A stretch of 64,000 bases of DNA from Rhytidiadelphus loreus (GCA_947034895.1 OX344765.1:25549001-25613000), one strand, 5' to 3'. Positions 44,430 through 56,830 are shown, counted from the stretch's first letter. A program made the numbers and translations. Notes: generated by a model not told the origin, from the sequence alone.

Positions 44430-45665
44430 AGATTAATGAATTAAATCTTAATACATTCATTTGGGCATCCAAGAAGTTCCTAATAGTTTTTGCTCAAGTT
44501 TCAATGTGTTTGGGGAACTCATGCACAAACAAAAATAAGTTTGAATCCATGCATTTGGACATCCATGAAGTTCCCACTAATTCATGTTCAAGTTGGGCAT
44601 CCATGAAGCTCCTACTAATTCATGTTCAAGTTTGCATGAATTAAAACCCATGCATGGAAAATTGGACCCTAGAAATGAAAGAAGTTTGAGTCCATGCATC
44701 TAGGTATCTATGAAGTTTCCACTAATTCATGTCCAAGTTTGCATGAATTAAAAATCCATGCATGACCCCCCCCCAAATGAAATAGTACAATTGCAAGAAA
44801 CACTTATACTATTTTCCATCTACCCATCTAGCCATCTCTAGTTGATTTGTTTTTTGCTAGGTTTATTGGCCATAACTTTTGAATTGTGAGTCCAAATAGC
44901 TCAAGATTTAAAGGTAAGGTACTCATGATTATTATACACCTTTGATCATTTTTTCCATTTTTCAAAAATGTTTTACTATCTAGTATTAATAGCCCCCAAT
45001 TGGAGGGATAGTACTATTTCTAGCTCCAAAAAACAAATTTGAAGATGAAAATAGATTAATAGATTAGCAACTATTGCATGAAGGAATTCTATATTGCATA
45101 GAAGCGAACAAATTGAGTTTTTTCTTGCACACATTCTAAAACATGAAAATAATGATTCTAGTGGTTCTTTTGGTGAATGATCATCTCCATAGAGTTATTT
45201 CAAATGAAAATTTGTAGTATTATTTTTATAAATGTTTTCCTATTTTTCACAAATTAAAACATCAAAGTATCTATTTTCTTAAGATTTTGAACATTTTTAG
45301 TTTTCCTACAGACTTAGAAAATTATTCTATGCTCTATCTTCCTTGGATAAAATCTCCTTATAAGATTTCTAATATTGTCTAAATTTTTAGGATTGCTTTT
45401 TCTTTTTTTCTAATTTTAAAGTACTCCAAAAGAAAAGTACAAATATTGTGAAAATGCAACAAAAGCAATAGGTGTTTTTTGAAATTGTCCAGTAAGTTTG
45501 AATCCATGCATTAATTGAGAGCATCCATCAGGCTCCCACTCATATATGTTTCAAGTTTGCATGAATTAGAACCCCATGCATGCACAGGAAAAAAAAAATG
45601 AAATAAGTTTGAATCCATGCATTAATTTTGGGTGTCCATGAAGTTCCCACTAATTTATGTTCAAA
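44430..45665. repeat. degenerate tandem repeat split by another repeat
   Basis: Units with 'gaatccatgcat', 'ggcatccatgaagttcccac', 'taattcatgttcaagtt' and 'gcatgaatta' recur at 44430-44765 and 45490-45670. The intervening 44800-45440 is the inverse of 38670-39350, which probably inserted into the array. Confidence 0.7.
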
Positions 45666-47122
45666 TTGGCATGAGTTGCTTAACATATTGAATACCATAT
45701 ATTCCCGGAAGAAAACCTGGCCAAACTTTTATATCCTCCAAAGTCGGGCAACTTGCATGTGAAACAGATGTGAATTGAAGTTCAGATCCTACAGCTCGGA
45801 GGAACTGAATTGAACGACCGTAGTGAGAAAGATCATACCAAAACAAAACAAACTGTTCAAATAATACTTTTGAAAATAATAAGAATCAAATTCTTTAATC
45901 TTTCTCTTCATTTATGAATTATAAGACAATGCAACCTAGTACGAAAGAGAGTTTGAAATGTATTTTTACATTTATTGTCAGAAGCTTATAAGAGAAGTAG
46001 TCTTGTATATCGAGTGTTTCTTTGTACTTTTTTGTGTTTCACAATGTTGTTACAGGTTCCTTTTGGGGAGAATAAAATGCTCTACACAAGAAACTAAGAT
46101 ATAGGGCACTTGAGAATACTTTTTTTTGTTCCTATAACAAACTCCCCATTCACATATCTAAAGCCTCAATACGTTGTGCATTGGAAACTGTAAGTTATGT
46201 ATGTACAGTGTTACAGTAACTTCTTTTTTGTACAATCGTAGTGTGCAATCACCGAGATGAGTAGTCATGTATCCGAGAATATATATATGAGCCCACCACG
46301 ACTCACTACTGTAGTGACGAACATGACTTGAACAGCTCACACTTCATTGGATATGGGTTCTTCACGCAACTCCAAAAGAGATGAAGTGTTCGATCAAACG
46401 TCCGGACACAATCCTGGTACGGCGCCATCCTGGCATCACATGGAAAACCACTGTCGTGCTTGTTAGACTCAGTGACAAAAATGCAACTCTGCCACCATGG
46501 TTCATTGGACTCACGCCCCTTTCGATTCTCTATCGATGAGCACATGGTCGACAGTACGTAAAAACTGTTGTTCACAAGATGTTCTTCCTCAACGCGGCAT
46601 CCAGAGGCATTCTGCTACCACAAAAGACAGGTCCTTATCCGCATTTAACGCCATCACTGATGTCATTCTAGCTCACTACTGTAGCTATGACAGACACCAC
46701 TCCATTGCAATGAGTTCTCTTCGCTGTCACAGTCCATGCCGGTCGATAACACGACTTCATGCACTCTCCACTAGCGCCCCAACGGACCTCCGATCAGATC
46801 GACCAGCAGAACATTTCCGGCCACATCCGGCCAAACGCATTCAAACTGATCGAGCGGTACAACGCCAGAAATCACTCACGCACTACTCCGGTCAATGCGA
46901 CCAGAAGATCGAAGGTTTTTCTCTGTCGACTCCTCTCTGGCGTAGCTATCGGGATACAAATGCAGCCACTATTGAGCATTGCCATCGCTCTCCAGCTGGT
47001 CACTGCGACGGCCTTGCTGGCCATGGCCACTGACGCCGGCGTCGATTAGGCCTCCGAGTAGGATCACACCCGCAACGGGCACAAAGGCTAAGTCATCACA
47101 GGATAATCCAAAGTTTGGACTT
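45666..47122. other. GC-moderate stretch of unknown nature
   Basis: Open frames occur on both strands: an 89-codon Cys-containing minus frame at 46306-46575, and a plus frame ending in a hydrophobic stretch at 46759-47049. None has a recognised motif. The stretch lies directly inside an LTR and primer-binding site (47123-47405), so it could be the internal region of a small or gutted retroelement that has captured host sequence. I find no second LTR. Confidence 0.3.
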
Positions 47123-47405
47123 GCTCTGATACCATGAAGTAACTTGACACAATGCTTGATAATGAAGAGATAGTTTGTTCGATTCTGTGGGTGGATATAT
47201 ACAAGGTGAGATGTAAGGAGTGATTTAACTCCTTTCTCTTGCTCTCATAATTCATCGTTAAGCCACTCACTTAGTGGCACTAGTTCTAAAACAGCTGGTG
47301 TATAATTAATGAGGTCTTAGGCCGTTACAAATACATGCTGGATGAATGAAGATACAGATGATTCTATTCATGCAAGCTCTCGATCCCTAGAGCCTTGCTT
47401 CAACA
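47123..47405 (-). mobile_element. single LTR plus primer-binding site of a second LTR retrotransposon
   Basis: TGGTATCAGAGC (minus strand, 47123-47134) abuts a 271-bp LTR-like block (47135-47405) that on the minus strand starts TGTTGAAGC and ends TTACTTCA. It sits immediately after the stop codon of copy B, replacing that gene's 3' flank. No partner LTR, gag or pol was found. Confidence 0.7.
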
Positions 47406-47406
47406 C

Positions 47407-48519
47407 CTAGTGCTGCAAATGAGTACACCCAGCTACCACAAATCTTTTGTCCTTTGGATCTACAATTCTATATCCAACACTCTCTTCAACCTCATCCACT
47501 ATCTCTAACAATGTCAAGGAATGCTCATAACGACCTCTCATCTTGTCGGTCACAAAACCATCATGTAAAGAGAGAGAGATAAGGAAATTGTGTAGTTCGT
47601 TGGCTTTGGAATAATCTTCTGGAAGCTCGAGCCTCTCCACAGGGTATTTACAACACAGCTTCACTCCATGTAGCTTCAACACCATGTAACTCTTTAAGAT
47701 GTACTTTCCATTTTTTCTTTTGATGAATTTGATCCTCGGACTCAATTGAAACAAGCCTCTCTCGAATGCGTATCACTTGGAAAATTCGATGCTTTTATTC
47801 TTTGAGGTAATATCCTTTTCGAATTCGTTCCATCCAATTCCTTCACGGGGGGCTTCTTTTTCTTTTGTACATATGAATGCCTTGCTTGCAACAAATGAGC
47901 ATTTTGCTACAGGGTGGCACCCAATGTCAAAAAGTCCTATGAAGCTAAAAAAGAACATCATGGGATTCAATCCACAACCATCGCAAATACATGAGAATGC
48001 AGTCTTCGATGAGCTACTAGTGTTCAGCCACTTCAGAATTATTGCTGTCACACCCACAGCCATGGATATGTAGAAGACGAGTATGGGTGCTGTATAGAAT
48101 GTAATCACTCCCGTAGATAGGACCACTAAGAGGTCTGCAGCTATAACTTTAAAAAAGTCAGACACAATGGTCTGTACCTCAATTCTCACAGTGACTCTTG
48201 GATCAAAGTTTGAATTGCATAAGTTTAGCACCAATATGCTCGAATTTACCATCACTGCAAATGGTGTGTTTATGGCAACAATGCTGAAAAGCAACATGGC
48301 CTTCAAGAGGAATCGAAGGAGGTGAAGCAAAGCCAGAAGTATCAATAAAAGGAATGCTATTGGGCTCATGAGTAACAGAAGTATCCATGTTAGACACTTC
48401 ATATGTTCGGCAATCTGCTTGTTCAAAACATGAGCCTTCATTAGTAATCTTCTACACTTGTGAATTCTTTTGAAGGGAAATTCTAAACCTTCAACAACCA
48501 TGACCAAGGCAGACTTCAT
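47407..48519 (-). pseudogene. gene B: membrane-protein paralogue with one in-frame stop
   Basis: Same frame from the ATG at 48519 to 47407, about 370 codons, broken only by TGA at 47773-47775. The intact paralogue has Trp there (FFEWNAFERG versus EFSK-stop-YAFERG). Membrane segments are kept (SPIAFLLLILLALLHLLRFL, LLVVLSTGVITFYTAPIL), as is the C-terminal half (FQLSPRIKFIK, GFVTDKMRGRYEH, LTLLEIVD). It has an N-terminal extension (MKSALVMVVEGLEFPFKR...) that is open here but interrupted in copy A. The middle (FICTKEKEAPREGIG) differs in length. An LTR remnant follows the stop directly. It could be a recent pseudogene. Confidence 0.8.
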
Positions 48520-50160
48520 CTTTTAGACTACATTGCCCAATTATGAAGTCTTGATCATGATGAATATTTTAAAAATTCTACACAAGTAGCATCCTCATGT
48601 CGGTATCTGCAACCTAAAAAAAGCTCTCCTTGGGAGGAATGAAATGTGCCACGAGAGGTCAAGAACGTATGAATTGGACAGCAAGAAGGTGAAGGCCCAG
48701 GCTTGCTGACCTTAGATTTCAAAAACTATTACTACTACTCATGATCTCTTAGCATATTTAGAATCAAAGGACTAAAGATTTGCAGATAGGACACAATGCT
48801 ATGATATTTAAGCTCCTGAGGTAGTTAAAAGTTTGACAATTAAGCACCAAAAATCATCTTGAAAACATCCGATTCACAGGGAGTGTACGTGGGGGCTGTG
48901 CCCTCGAGCTAGAGCATATCAGTGTCGACCCCTAAATGAAGAATAATTTAACAACCGTGACCTGGATTGCCACTACCTAGTCCGTGTTAATATCAAAGTG
49001 AGACCTTCCCGGATTTTGTCGGATTTTTTCAGAGGTCACAAAGAAAGACAACATGAGTTCTAAGCACACGGGTAGAGAAACTTGCCTCACGAACTGAAAA
49101 CTCCGCAGCACGCATGCTCTTGTTGTTGCAGCAAGATCACGGAAAGCACGCTCAGATTTTCTCTCCTTCTCTGCAACTCCCAATTCTCTTCTCACGCCTT
49201 CAAAAGCTCAGGCTGAACCGTGGCTTTAACGAAGCATGCGTGAATTCCTGTTAGGCACATGCATTGGCAGAGAACATTACGATTACGAACAATATCTTAG
49301 ATCTTGCCACATCCTATATACAAGCAATAATAGCCAAACGTACTCCATATATAGGACCCTTCCTTCATTTGTGAGAATGCACGAAGCAGTGCTGCTCTGA
49401 CCTCATGCAAACATGCAGCACAGGGGTCCCTGTGAGTGATGTCTCAAAACTTCCCTCTGTGAGAAAAGCAGAAATCTACTCTGTGGGGAGTATTATGACC
49501 ACTCATACGGGAAATCAACGCATTTTACCATGGAGAAGTCGAGACATTCCCTCTTGCAAAAGCAACACAGAAAACAGCCTACTGCAATGGACAACATGCA
49601 AAAAGTTAAGCGACTTTGCCAGTGGATTTTGAGGGTTTCTGACACCACTCAGAATTTCATATTCTTCACACTATGGTCGTCAGCTCCCCATTTAATTCCT
49701 CACGCAGTTTTTCTAATCATAGGGTATTCCTTCTTCTCACGCTCAGGGTTTTTCAAGAACTCCCATAACTTGATACTGGGTTTACAATAACCTCACTGCT
49801 GTGATAGTGCATTAATTCACTGTGTGAGTCTCACTCTCCCAACTGATTTATCAAGCAAACGTCTGCTTAAAAAGAAAGTTTTACAGATGTCAAATTTTGA
49901 GACTCGCTAAGAAATGTGAGATTCGCTGGGAAATCCATTATCTGAGATCCACTGAATAGAACTCAACCACTCTACGCTCACACGTACTCTATTGACTAGC
50001 TCAAGCTTCAGCAATCGATGAAGGCTAATAACCCCCAAAACTAAGGAGACGACTATTACCTGCACACAGATTCTGTCCTGTCGAGATATTGTTTAGAAAC
50101 CTTGAAACGATTTCAATTAGAACAGACTGAGGTTGGTCGCATGTTCAGCTAGGGCGTCAG
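48520..50160 (-). other. upstream region of gene B: conserved intron block and probable 5' exon
   Basis: On the minus strand 50160-50060 resembles the presumed first exon of gene A, ending CTGTGTGCAG before GTAATAGTC. Then 49990-49430 follows the intronic block of gene A: 'ctcgc' words, 'gcactatcacagc', 'tgaaaaaccctgag', 'ccactggc'. The stretch 49400-48520 is less well matched. Confidence 0.5.
49405..49632 (+). other. conserved antisense frame, copy B version
   Basis: 75 codons ending WRSRDIPSCKSN...WTTCKKLSDFASGF-stop, the counterpart of 7232-6933 (minus). Length differences from copy A keep the frame. Product unknown. Confidence 0.25.
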
Positions 50161-51260
50161 CTTACTACAGAGTATGCTGAGCTGGAAACCTTAATTTGGT
50201 CCCTGGTAAACCTCGTGCACATCATCTACAGACAGCATTGGTGCGGTACAGGCAAGCAAACGTGCGCCATGGTGCTCACTGCATGCACAGGACAAGTTGG
50301 TGGGACTGTAAGGAATCCATCGGTAACTGAAAATTTTAAAAATTTGGCCGGCCTCCGTACGTCATGATCGGATTCATGACCATCTAAATAATTAATTTAG
50401 TTTGACAAGAAGTTAACAATACTGGAGCAAATTTTTCTTCGGGAACTATGGCTGCTCGCCCGGCCGATGACCGCTGATCGAATAACTTAGGCCGGGTGGG
50501 ATTGGTGACACTAATCTGGGGGAAATTAGCGTCACATAGAAAATGTCAGTGGGAATTGATACAATACTGTATCATTTCAAGCTGCACTAATTCGAAAATA
50601 TTTCGAAATTAATTTGGCTTTGGGAAAATTCGTGTCACAAGCACTATTCAGACAAATACGTGTTGCTTCAATTCTTCTTGCCATGTTGAGGTGGGGTCTT
50701 GCCAGTCCTTTTCCAGGCTTGCCCTACTGTACTCTAATCGTTCTTTCCATTGCGATGGTTACTCCATTTGTTCCAAAAGAAACGCAGGCCCGTCATACTA
50801 GCTGATTACGCTATACTAGTTCTACGAGCCTTTCACGAGGGGTGAGAATTTTGAAATTTTCCACTCTCTTGATCTTGCCCCTATTTTGGGCCGTTCATTT
50901 TGAATTTCATGACCTTACCCACCTACTTCGAGGTCTTTGATTACAAATATGAATTTAAAAAATTCCAAATTTGATTGTCCATGGTTAATTAAAAAAATTG
51001 TTCCTGCGGATCACTCTAATGGGTATGCCAATCACCGGACCCATCACCAGTGAGACATATTTCTCACCTTATATAATCAAAACTTCGGATAGTAAATCAC
51101 TCTCTTCATGCAGATTTCTCACCTCTCCATCAAGTCACACTGTGAACCCAATTTCAATGATACTTATAAAGCAATGTCTTTTGAATGGAAGAAAGGTGAG
51201 AACTTTGAGATTCAAATTTCAAATTTCTTTTCAATTTCATAACTCATCTCAAGGACCTTT
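50161..51260. other. spacer, no gene seen
   Basis: 'ggtgacactaatctggggg' near 50504 resembles 'ggtgacactaattttgaggg' near 5220 upstream of gene A, so the duplicated unit may extend this far. No coding motif. Confidence 0.35.
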
Positions 51261-51673
51261 AAGGTAGGAGGCTCAAATGTTGGAGGGTCATTTAGAACCA
51301 CTCATGTAGACTCACCTCTTATGGACTTGAGGTGGTCTTCAAATGGACCTTCTATTCTCATTGAATGGATCATTAAAAAAATATCATTTATTGTAAGAGC
51401 CAATCATTTGCTTTGCTTTCCCCATTTCTCTCTAAAAACTGTAAGTGAACGATTTATGGAAGACCTATGGTCAGAAATAGGGACCTATGACTCATCTTGT
51501 TTGAAAATTCATAAGTAATTCAAAAATGCTTCAAAAAATACAAAACGGCTTGGATTACAATCAGAATCTATTTTTCTTTTTCTGAAAAATGAGCTAAAAA
51601 TAATCCCATACAAGAAACGACATGAAAAAGGCAAACCAGCCCTTAAGTGCACGCTTTTAGAGCCTCTTACCTT
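51261..51673. mobile_element. TAAGGTA-family TIR element, copy 3 (diverged)
   Basis: Left AAGGTAGGAGGCTCAAATG, right inverse of AAGGTAAGAGGCTCTAAAAG. Body aligns with 55165-55581 in the same orientation: 'gcaagagtcaatcatt' type, 'gaaaattcataagtaattca', 'ctattttctttttctgaaa' type words. Confidence 0.65.
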
Positions 51674-52271
51674 ACTGAAACATTGCTACATACATGTTCA
51701 GAAATGTCTTGAAAGTGGAATGAGCAGGGTTGTTGGCACGTCTACGAGACTGTAGCAAAACGAAGCTCATGTCAGGCCATCACTAGCTGATCTTGACTTT
51801 CTGTTGCGACTGTGCAAGGAGGTTGACTTCCGGAGTTCCGGCTATTCTTGGATCAGGACTATTTGTTTCTACAATTGGAATGAACATCTGAGTTTTTTCT
51901 TTTTTTTTCTTTGCAATTGATTCTTCAATTTGTGCCAAAAAAACAAACAACACATGAATGCCATATAATTATGCACAAGTCCGTCATTCAAATGCGGGGT
52001 TAGGATTTAGGGTTTACGAGTTTTACTGCTTCGATCACTAGCTTCACATTCAGCTGTCATGTTGTGAACTCTGATCTTTTACTGTGAGACTGGCAGGGAC
52101 GCTTTACACCTACAGGTCAGGCTAATTGCACAAAATTTCAGACCCTATGAAAAAAATTGGCCCTTGTTATAATCTTATTCTAATGAGTAGTTGATGGCGG
52201 CCTCCAGCCAAAAGGGTCAAGTCCTTGGGGCCAAGAAGTTGGACCGATTCAATAAAGCCTAGAAAAGATTT
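51674..52271. other. spacer, with one end of a 'ctttacacc' repeat near 52098
   Basis: GGGACGCTTTACACCTACAG near 52095 matches the terminus of the element at 53016-53368; its partner end is not certain. Confidence 0.35.
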
Positions 52272-53015
52272 TTAACCCCTAAATGACGGACCCATGACCA
52301 CTGATTTCAAGCCTCACTTCTTGTTGCTCAGTTTGTTGCCATTTGGCAACTAGATGTGAATGAAAAAAATTTAATTTATTTTTCAGAGATGGAGATACAT
52401 GTCTTCTTTACTTCATAAATTGTTTAGATTTTTTTGTGGAAAATTGATTTTTTTGAGAATTTTTGAAGAAAAAGTGAAGGAAAATCATATCAAATAGAAA
52501 AATACTTCAAAAAATTTTAAAATTTCATCATGTGTGTATATTATAGTGACAAACATCATAGTGTAAACTCAATTTTCGTGTCATTCTATAATTAGAAAAT
52601 AATAGACATTGAAAATACATCCAAAGTTCAAATTGCAATAAAATATTCAATATTGGAAAAAATTTCAAAATTCAAATTGGAGTAGAAACTAGAGTAGATG
52701 ACCTTCATTTTGTTAGTTGGATTTAAACTTAAAAAACATTATTTTTGTGGAGAAATTTCCGATTTAGAGCAAGGAGCAACAACTTCCCAAAATACTCTAA
52801 AATAGCATATTTTGTGATCCTTCTTTTTAATAACTTCTTATTTACTTGAAGACAAACACTAGCAAGACTCCAAACTCAATTAGATACTCTTCATCACCCA
52901 ACATGAAAGGTCAACAAAAAACTTTTTGGATGAAAAAATGCTTTCGGACTCTTTCTTTTGAACAGTATTGTCATCAAAACGCCACGGAATGGCGTCCGTG
53001 GCGCTCCAGGGTTAA
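52272..53015. mobile_element. TTAA-flanked element carrying long-repeat sequence
   Basis: TTAA-CCCCTAAATGACGGACC left (52272-52275) and GGCGCTCCAGGG-TTAA right (53012-53015). The interior (52440-52860) is related to the long repeat ('caaagttcaaattgcaata', 'aaaatattcaat'). Confidence 0.5.
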
Positions 53016-53368
53016 GGTCACTTTACACCTAGAGGCCAAGCCAATTCCCCTTGAGGCCAATTGCACAACATCCAACGGATTTGATTTGCTTGAAACAAAT
53101 AATATTTTATAGAAAAAGTTTTTATAATTGAAATCTAATATTGGCCCCTAGACCAAGAATTGGTCTCCCATTTTTAATGCACCCAACTCAACGAACTTAG
53201 GCCATGTCAAATCATGTCTTTTTGGATGAAAAAATTCATTTCACCAAATTAGTCTAGCCTCTAGGTGTAAAGGGGTTGTGAACAATTTTAGGGTTTGGTC
53301 CAATCACAAGTGAGGATTCTTGGCCTTTGACATAGCAAATTGGCCTGACCTCTAGGTGTAAAGTGGCC
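53016..53368. mobile_element. TIR element with GGYCACTTTACACC ends
   Basis: Left GGTCACTTTACACCTAGAGG, right inverse of GGCCACTTTACACCTAGAGG: near-perfect 20-bp termini, and 'ggccaagccaatt' versus 'ggccaatttgc' inside. Abuts the TTAA element. An internal 'ctctaggtgtaaagggg' at about 53262 may mark a second, nested end. Confidence 0.6.
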
Positions 53369-55164
53369 CTCATTCAATCCATTAATCCTAGTTCTACATT
53401 GATTGGTCACCATGGAAATCATCCTTTTTGGTACCATGTGATTCATTGCTTAAGAAAAAACAAGAGCACTCATTGGAAGTCAAACTATTATGTAAGCCCT
53501 CTCTTCACACAAAATTTCAAGGATGAACATTTGCACTATTGTCTTATGCAAAAGGATTCTTTATCATCCAATATATACTTTTAGGTTGTTGCATCATTAT
53601 AGGATTAAGCCTTCAATTTCTTCCTCCTAAATATTCAATGGTAATGTTGGGAGATACCCTTGTTTGATCCATCACACATTTACACAAGGAAGTCATATCA
53701 CTTCTTCATATGTGAAATGCATCTTTTTATCCCACCATTAGAAAGTATTTGATTGTTTTCTTCCACTTGTAAGGGTTTTTTGAGGCTCACAAGGGGAAAT
53801 GAGACCACATGCTATTTTGCATGTTCTCTTGGGAGAATTTTGAGTTTAAAAAAGAAAATGTTTATATGAAGATGTCAACCACTCAATCAACCTAAGATGG
53901 AGATTTTTTACTTCCAAATCTAACTATTGTTTAGATTTCAATACACATAATCAAAAGAATTCATAAAGTTGTAGTTCAAATTTAGCTTATTTGTAGATTT
54001 TAATGTTTTAATCTAATTTGTAGATCACAAAAATGAAAATCCTCTTATTGAAAGATTCAAGATGTTTAAAGAAAATTCCAATTTCATAAAATCCATAAAT
54101 CCTTGAATTTTGTAAACAAAATTGCACTTCATATGTTTCCACCTTATGGAACTCTTGATCATTGATATGGGACAATCGTATCTTCTAAAATCTATCAAAA
54201 GTTTTGAGTGGAAACAACATTAAAATGTAACTTATGTGTTAGTGTGTTGAGCAATCTACCAATTTGGATATCTTCACAAGGAATTGTGGAGAATTAATGG
54301 AAAGAGAAATTCACTGTGAAGGAGATTTTAACTTTCATTGTTATTGTGATCATAAGGAGAAAAGTGTGATGTTCCCCTGCTATTAAAGGGGGAATTGATA
54401 TAACTTCCTTGTATTGCTCATTTTGATATCATGCATTCTCTTTTTACCACAAAATTCTAGAAGTGGCAATGCCTACTGATTCTAAGGGCTTCTGAGGGAA
54501 TAGTGATTAACTAACACATTTTGAGAAAACCATACATGAATTACAAAGGGGTACACGTGTCATTTTCCATTGGTTGTAAAACTTTTACAAAAATTCTGAA
54601 AGGAATACACATGTAGTCCTTTTTTCTAAATAACCTCATAATTTTAATTCACAAGTGTTTGTGGATTGTGTTTTTGGTTTTAGTTTTAGGTATGTTTTTG
54701 TGTAGTTTTTTGTGCTTTGTTGTTCTTCTGAGAGTTTTTTTGTGTTGTCTTTTTTTTTCTAATCTAGATTTTGGAGTCAAATTCTAGTATAATTCTTGAT
54801 GTCTAGTCTAGCTTCTATTCTATTATGTGTAGAAAGACTATGTGTCAATAAATCATGGACATTCTACAAGGAAAAGAGAAGCCATTAGTTAAAAGGAAAA
54901 AAATAGGAAGTTGAAAAAGAAAATGCAAAAAGAATTCCTCCCTCCCATGTAGGAGAAAGATGGATCTTTGCAAAATCTTGAGGATTTGATGGCATGTCAT
55001 GCTTTAATGCACAAAATAGACACCAAATATCAACTTTAAGTCCTCCCATAAATAAGTTTAATACAAACTAATTTTGCTTAGTAATAGCTCATCTAAGAAA
55101 TTATTACCAAGTACTGAATCAGACTCCTGGATTAGTAATGGCTAGATGATAGTGGTTGGAATAC
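53369..55164. other. AT-rich spacer, no gene seen
   Basis: Low-complexity sequence with no conserved motif; two short T-rich stretches near 54700-54760. Confidence 0.5.
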
Positions 55165-55581
55165 AAGGTAGTATGCTCTAAAAATGCCCATCTTCTTCAA
55201 ACTGCCCTTATTTGGGGGTGAAGAATGGAGATGGAGTGATTCTTAAATGGACTACTTTAGCATTTGAATGCATCAAGAAAAAATTATTTTTCTATTGCAA
55301 GAGTCAATCATTGCCTTTGATTTCTACACATCTCTTTACAAGTTGCAAGTGGACAAATTTGGGGACACCTACGGTCACAAATAGGTACCTAGCTATACCC
55401 TGAATCTTTGAAAATTTATAAGGAATTCAAAAATGATTGGAAAAATACAAAACCACTTGTTTTAAGTTCCACATCTATTTTTCTTTCTCTGAAAAATGAT
55501 CTAAAAAAAAATTGTCCACGTAAGCACGTAAAAAAGGCGGACCAGCCCTTAAACGGTTGCTTTTAGAGCATACAATACCTT
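55165..55581. mobile_element. TAAGGTA-family TIR element, copy 2
   Basis: AAGGTAGTATGCTCTAAAA at the left, inverse of AAGGTATTGTATGCTCTAAA at the right. 417 bp; inverse of copy 1 at 35150-35563 over its full length. Confidence 0.75.
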
Positions 55582-56063
55582 AGACCAACTACTCAATGAA
55601 ATTCATTGTGGGCCTTTAAGATTTTAATGCATCAAGTTGTGGTTCCAAAGTTAAAATACCTGATATAAGGGAAAGCCATCCATTCCTAATCAAGGCCCAA
55701 TACTAACCAACCTATGGACTGACTCATTTTCAACCATAGCTAGAATGTTTTCTTTTCTTTTCAAAACCGGGACAAATAGATTCATGACACATGTTTCAAA
55801 GTAGTGAGTAAGAAAGCAAAAAGCATTTAGTAAGATTGTAGTTTTGAATTGAAAGAGTCTAGAGACTAGCAGTGGGTCTGGAGCAGGTTTTGCCTTTCAA
55901 AATTTATAGTAATTACAATTCGAGTGATAGAATTACCCAAGTTTTTGCAATCCCCATCATTTCTATCCTCCCACCTCTTAAAATATCCCACCTCCTAAAA
56001 TATTTGCTTCACCCTGCACTACTCTAGATGATATGCAGAATTGCTTATTTGATGGGTTATATG

Positions 56064-56317
56064 GTAGTCTGCTCTAAAAGCGCCCATGCTCTAAAAGCGA
56101 TCATGATGCAAGGGTACATTTTTCTTTCTTTAATGTACTGACAGTGTACATTTCAAGAGATGGTTGCTTTTAGTGACCCGCACGTTTCAACTTCAAAAAA
56201 TTGTAACTAATCCACGAAGGTCCAAAAAGTATGAAACGACTTGGGTTAGATCCTAATTCCATTTTCTTCCTCCAAAAATTTACTGAAGATTATTGTAAGG
56301 ATTTTAGCTTCCTCGAA
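56064..56317. mobile_element. partial TAAGGTA-family element abutting copy C
   Basis: 'ggtagtctgctctaaaagcg' followed by sequence matching 15130-15390. It stops abruptly at about 56317 in 'ttcctcgaaaatccactgg', where the duplicated gene-family block starts: a clear junction. Confidence 0.55.
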
Positions 56318-56830
56318 AATCCACTGGCCAAGTCGCTTAATTTCTCGCACGCTGTCCATTCATTTGTTGTAATTGGGTTGCTTTCGGAAGGGGGAATGTC
56401 TCGACTTCTCCATTGTGAAACGCGTTGATTTCCATTCCCATATGAGTGGCAGTAACACTCTCTCACAGTGTGAAAGTGCGCTTTTCTCACAGAGGAAGTT
56501 TTGAAAATTTGAGCGGAGCGGTACTGTAGTGATCTTGCTGCAACAACAAGAGCGTGTGTGTTGCGGAGTTTTCAGTTCGAACGTGAGGCCAGTTTCTCTC
56601 CAGGTGTGCTCAGAACTCATACTGCATTCTTTAGTATCTCTGAAACTGTTACCAACAAAAACTGTTTTAATCTTCTTCAATACTTCTCATTATAATAGGG
56701 CGATGTACTTATAAAGATGAAGTTAGACGTATTCGGTCATGGTTTCTTGAAGATTTTGGATTGCCCTTCAAGAGAATTTGAGTTCACAATTGTAGATGAT
56801 TACTTATGAAGGCATGTGTTCTGTACATAT
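56318..56830 (+). other. upstream block of copy C (conserved intron part)
   Basis: Nearly identical to 6940-7250 in the first ~280 bases, then weaker match up to ATATAG before the ATG at 56831. The 5' exon itself is missing, replaced by the TIR element. Confidence 0.55.

Noticed and set aside
46306..47049. 89-codon Cys-containing minus frame and a plus frame ending in a hydrophobic stretch
   Set aside because: Neither has a recognised motif or second copy; kept only as a stretch of unknown nature.
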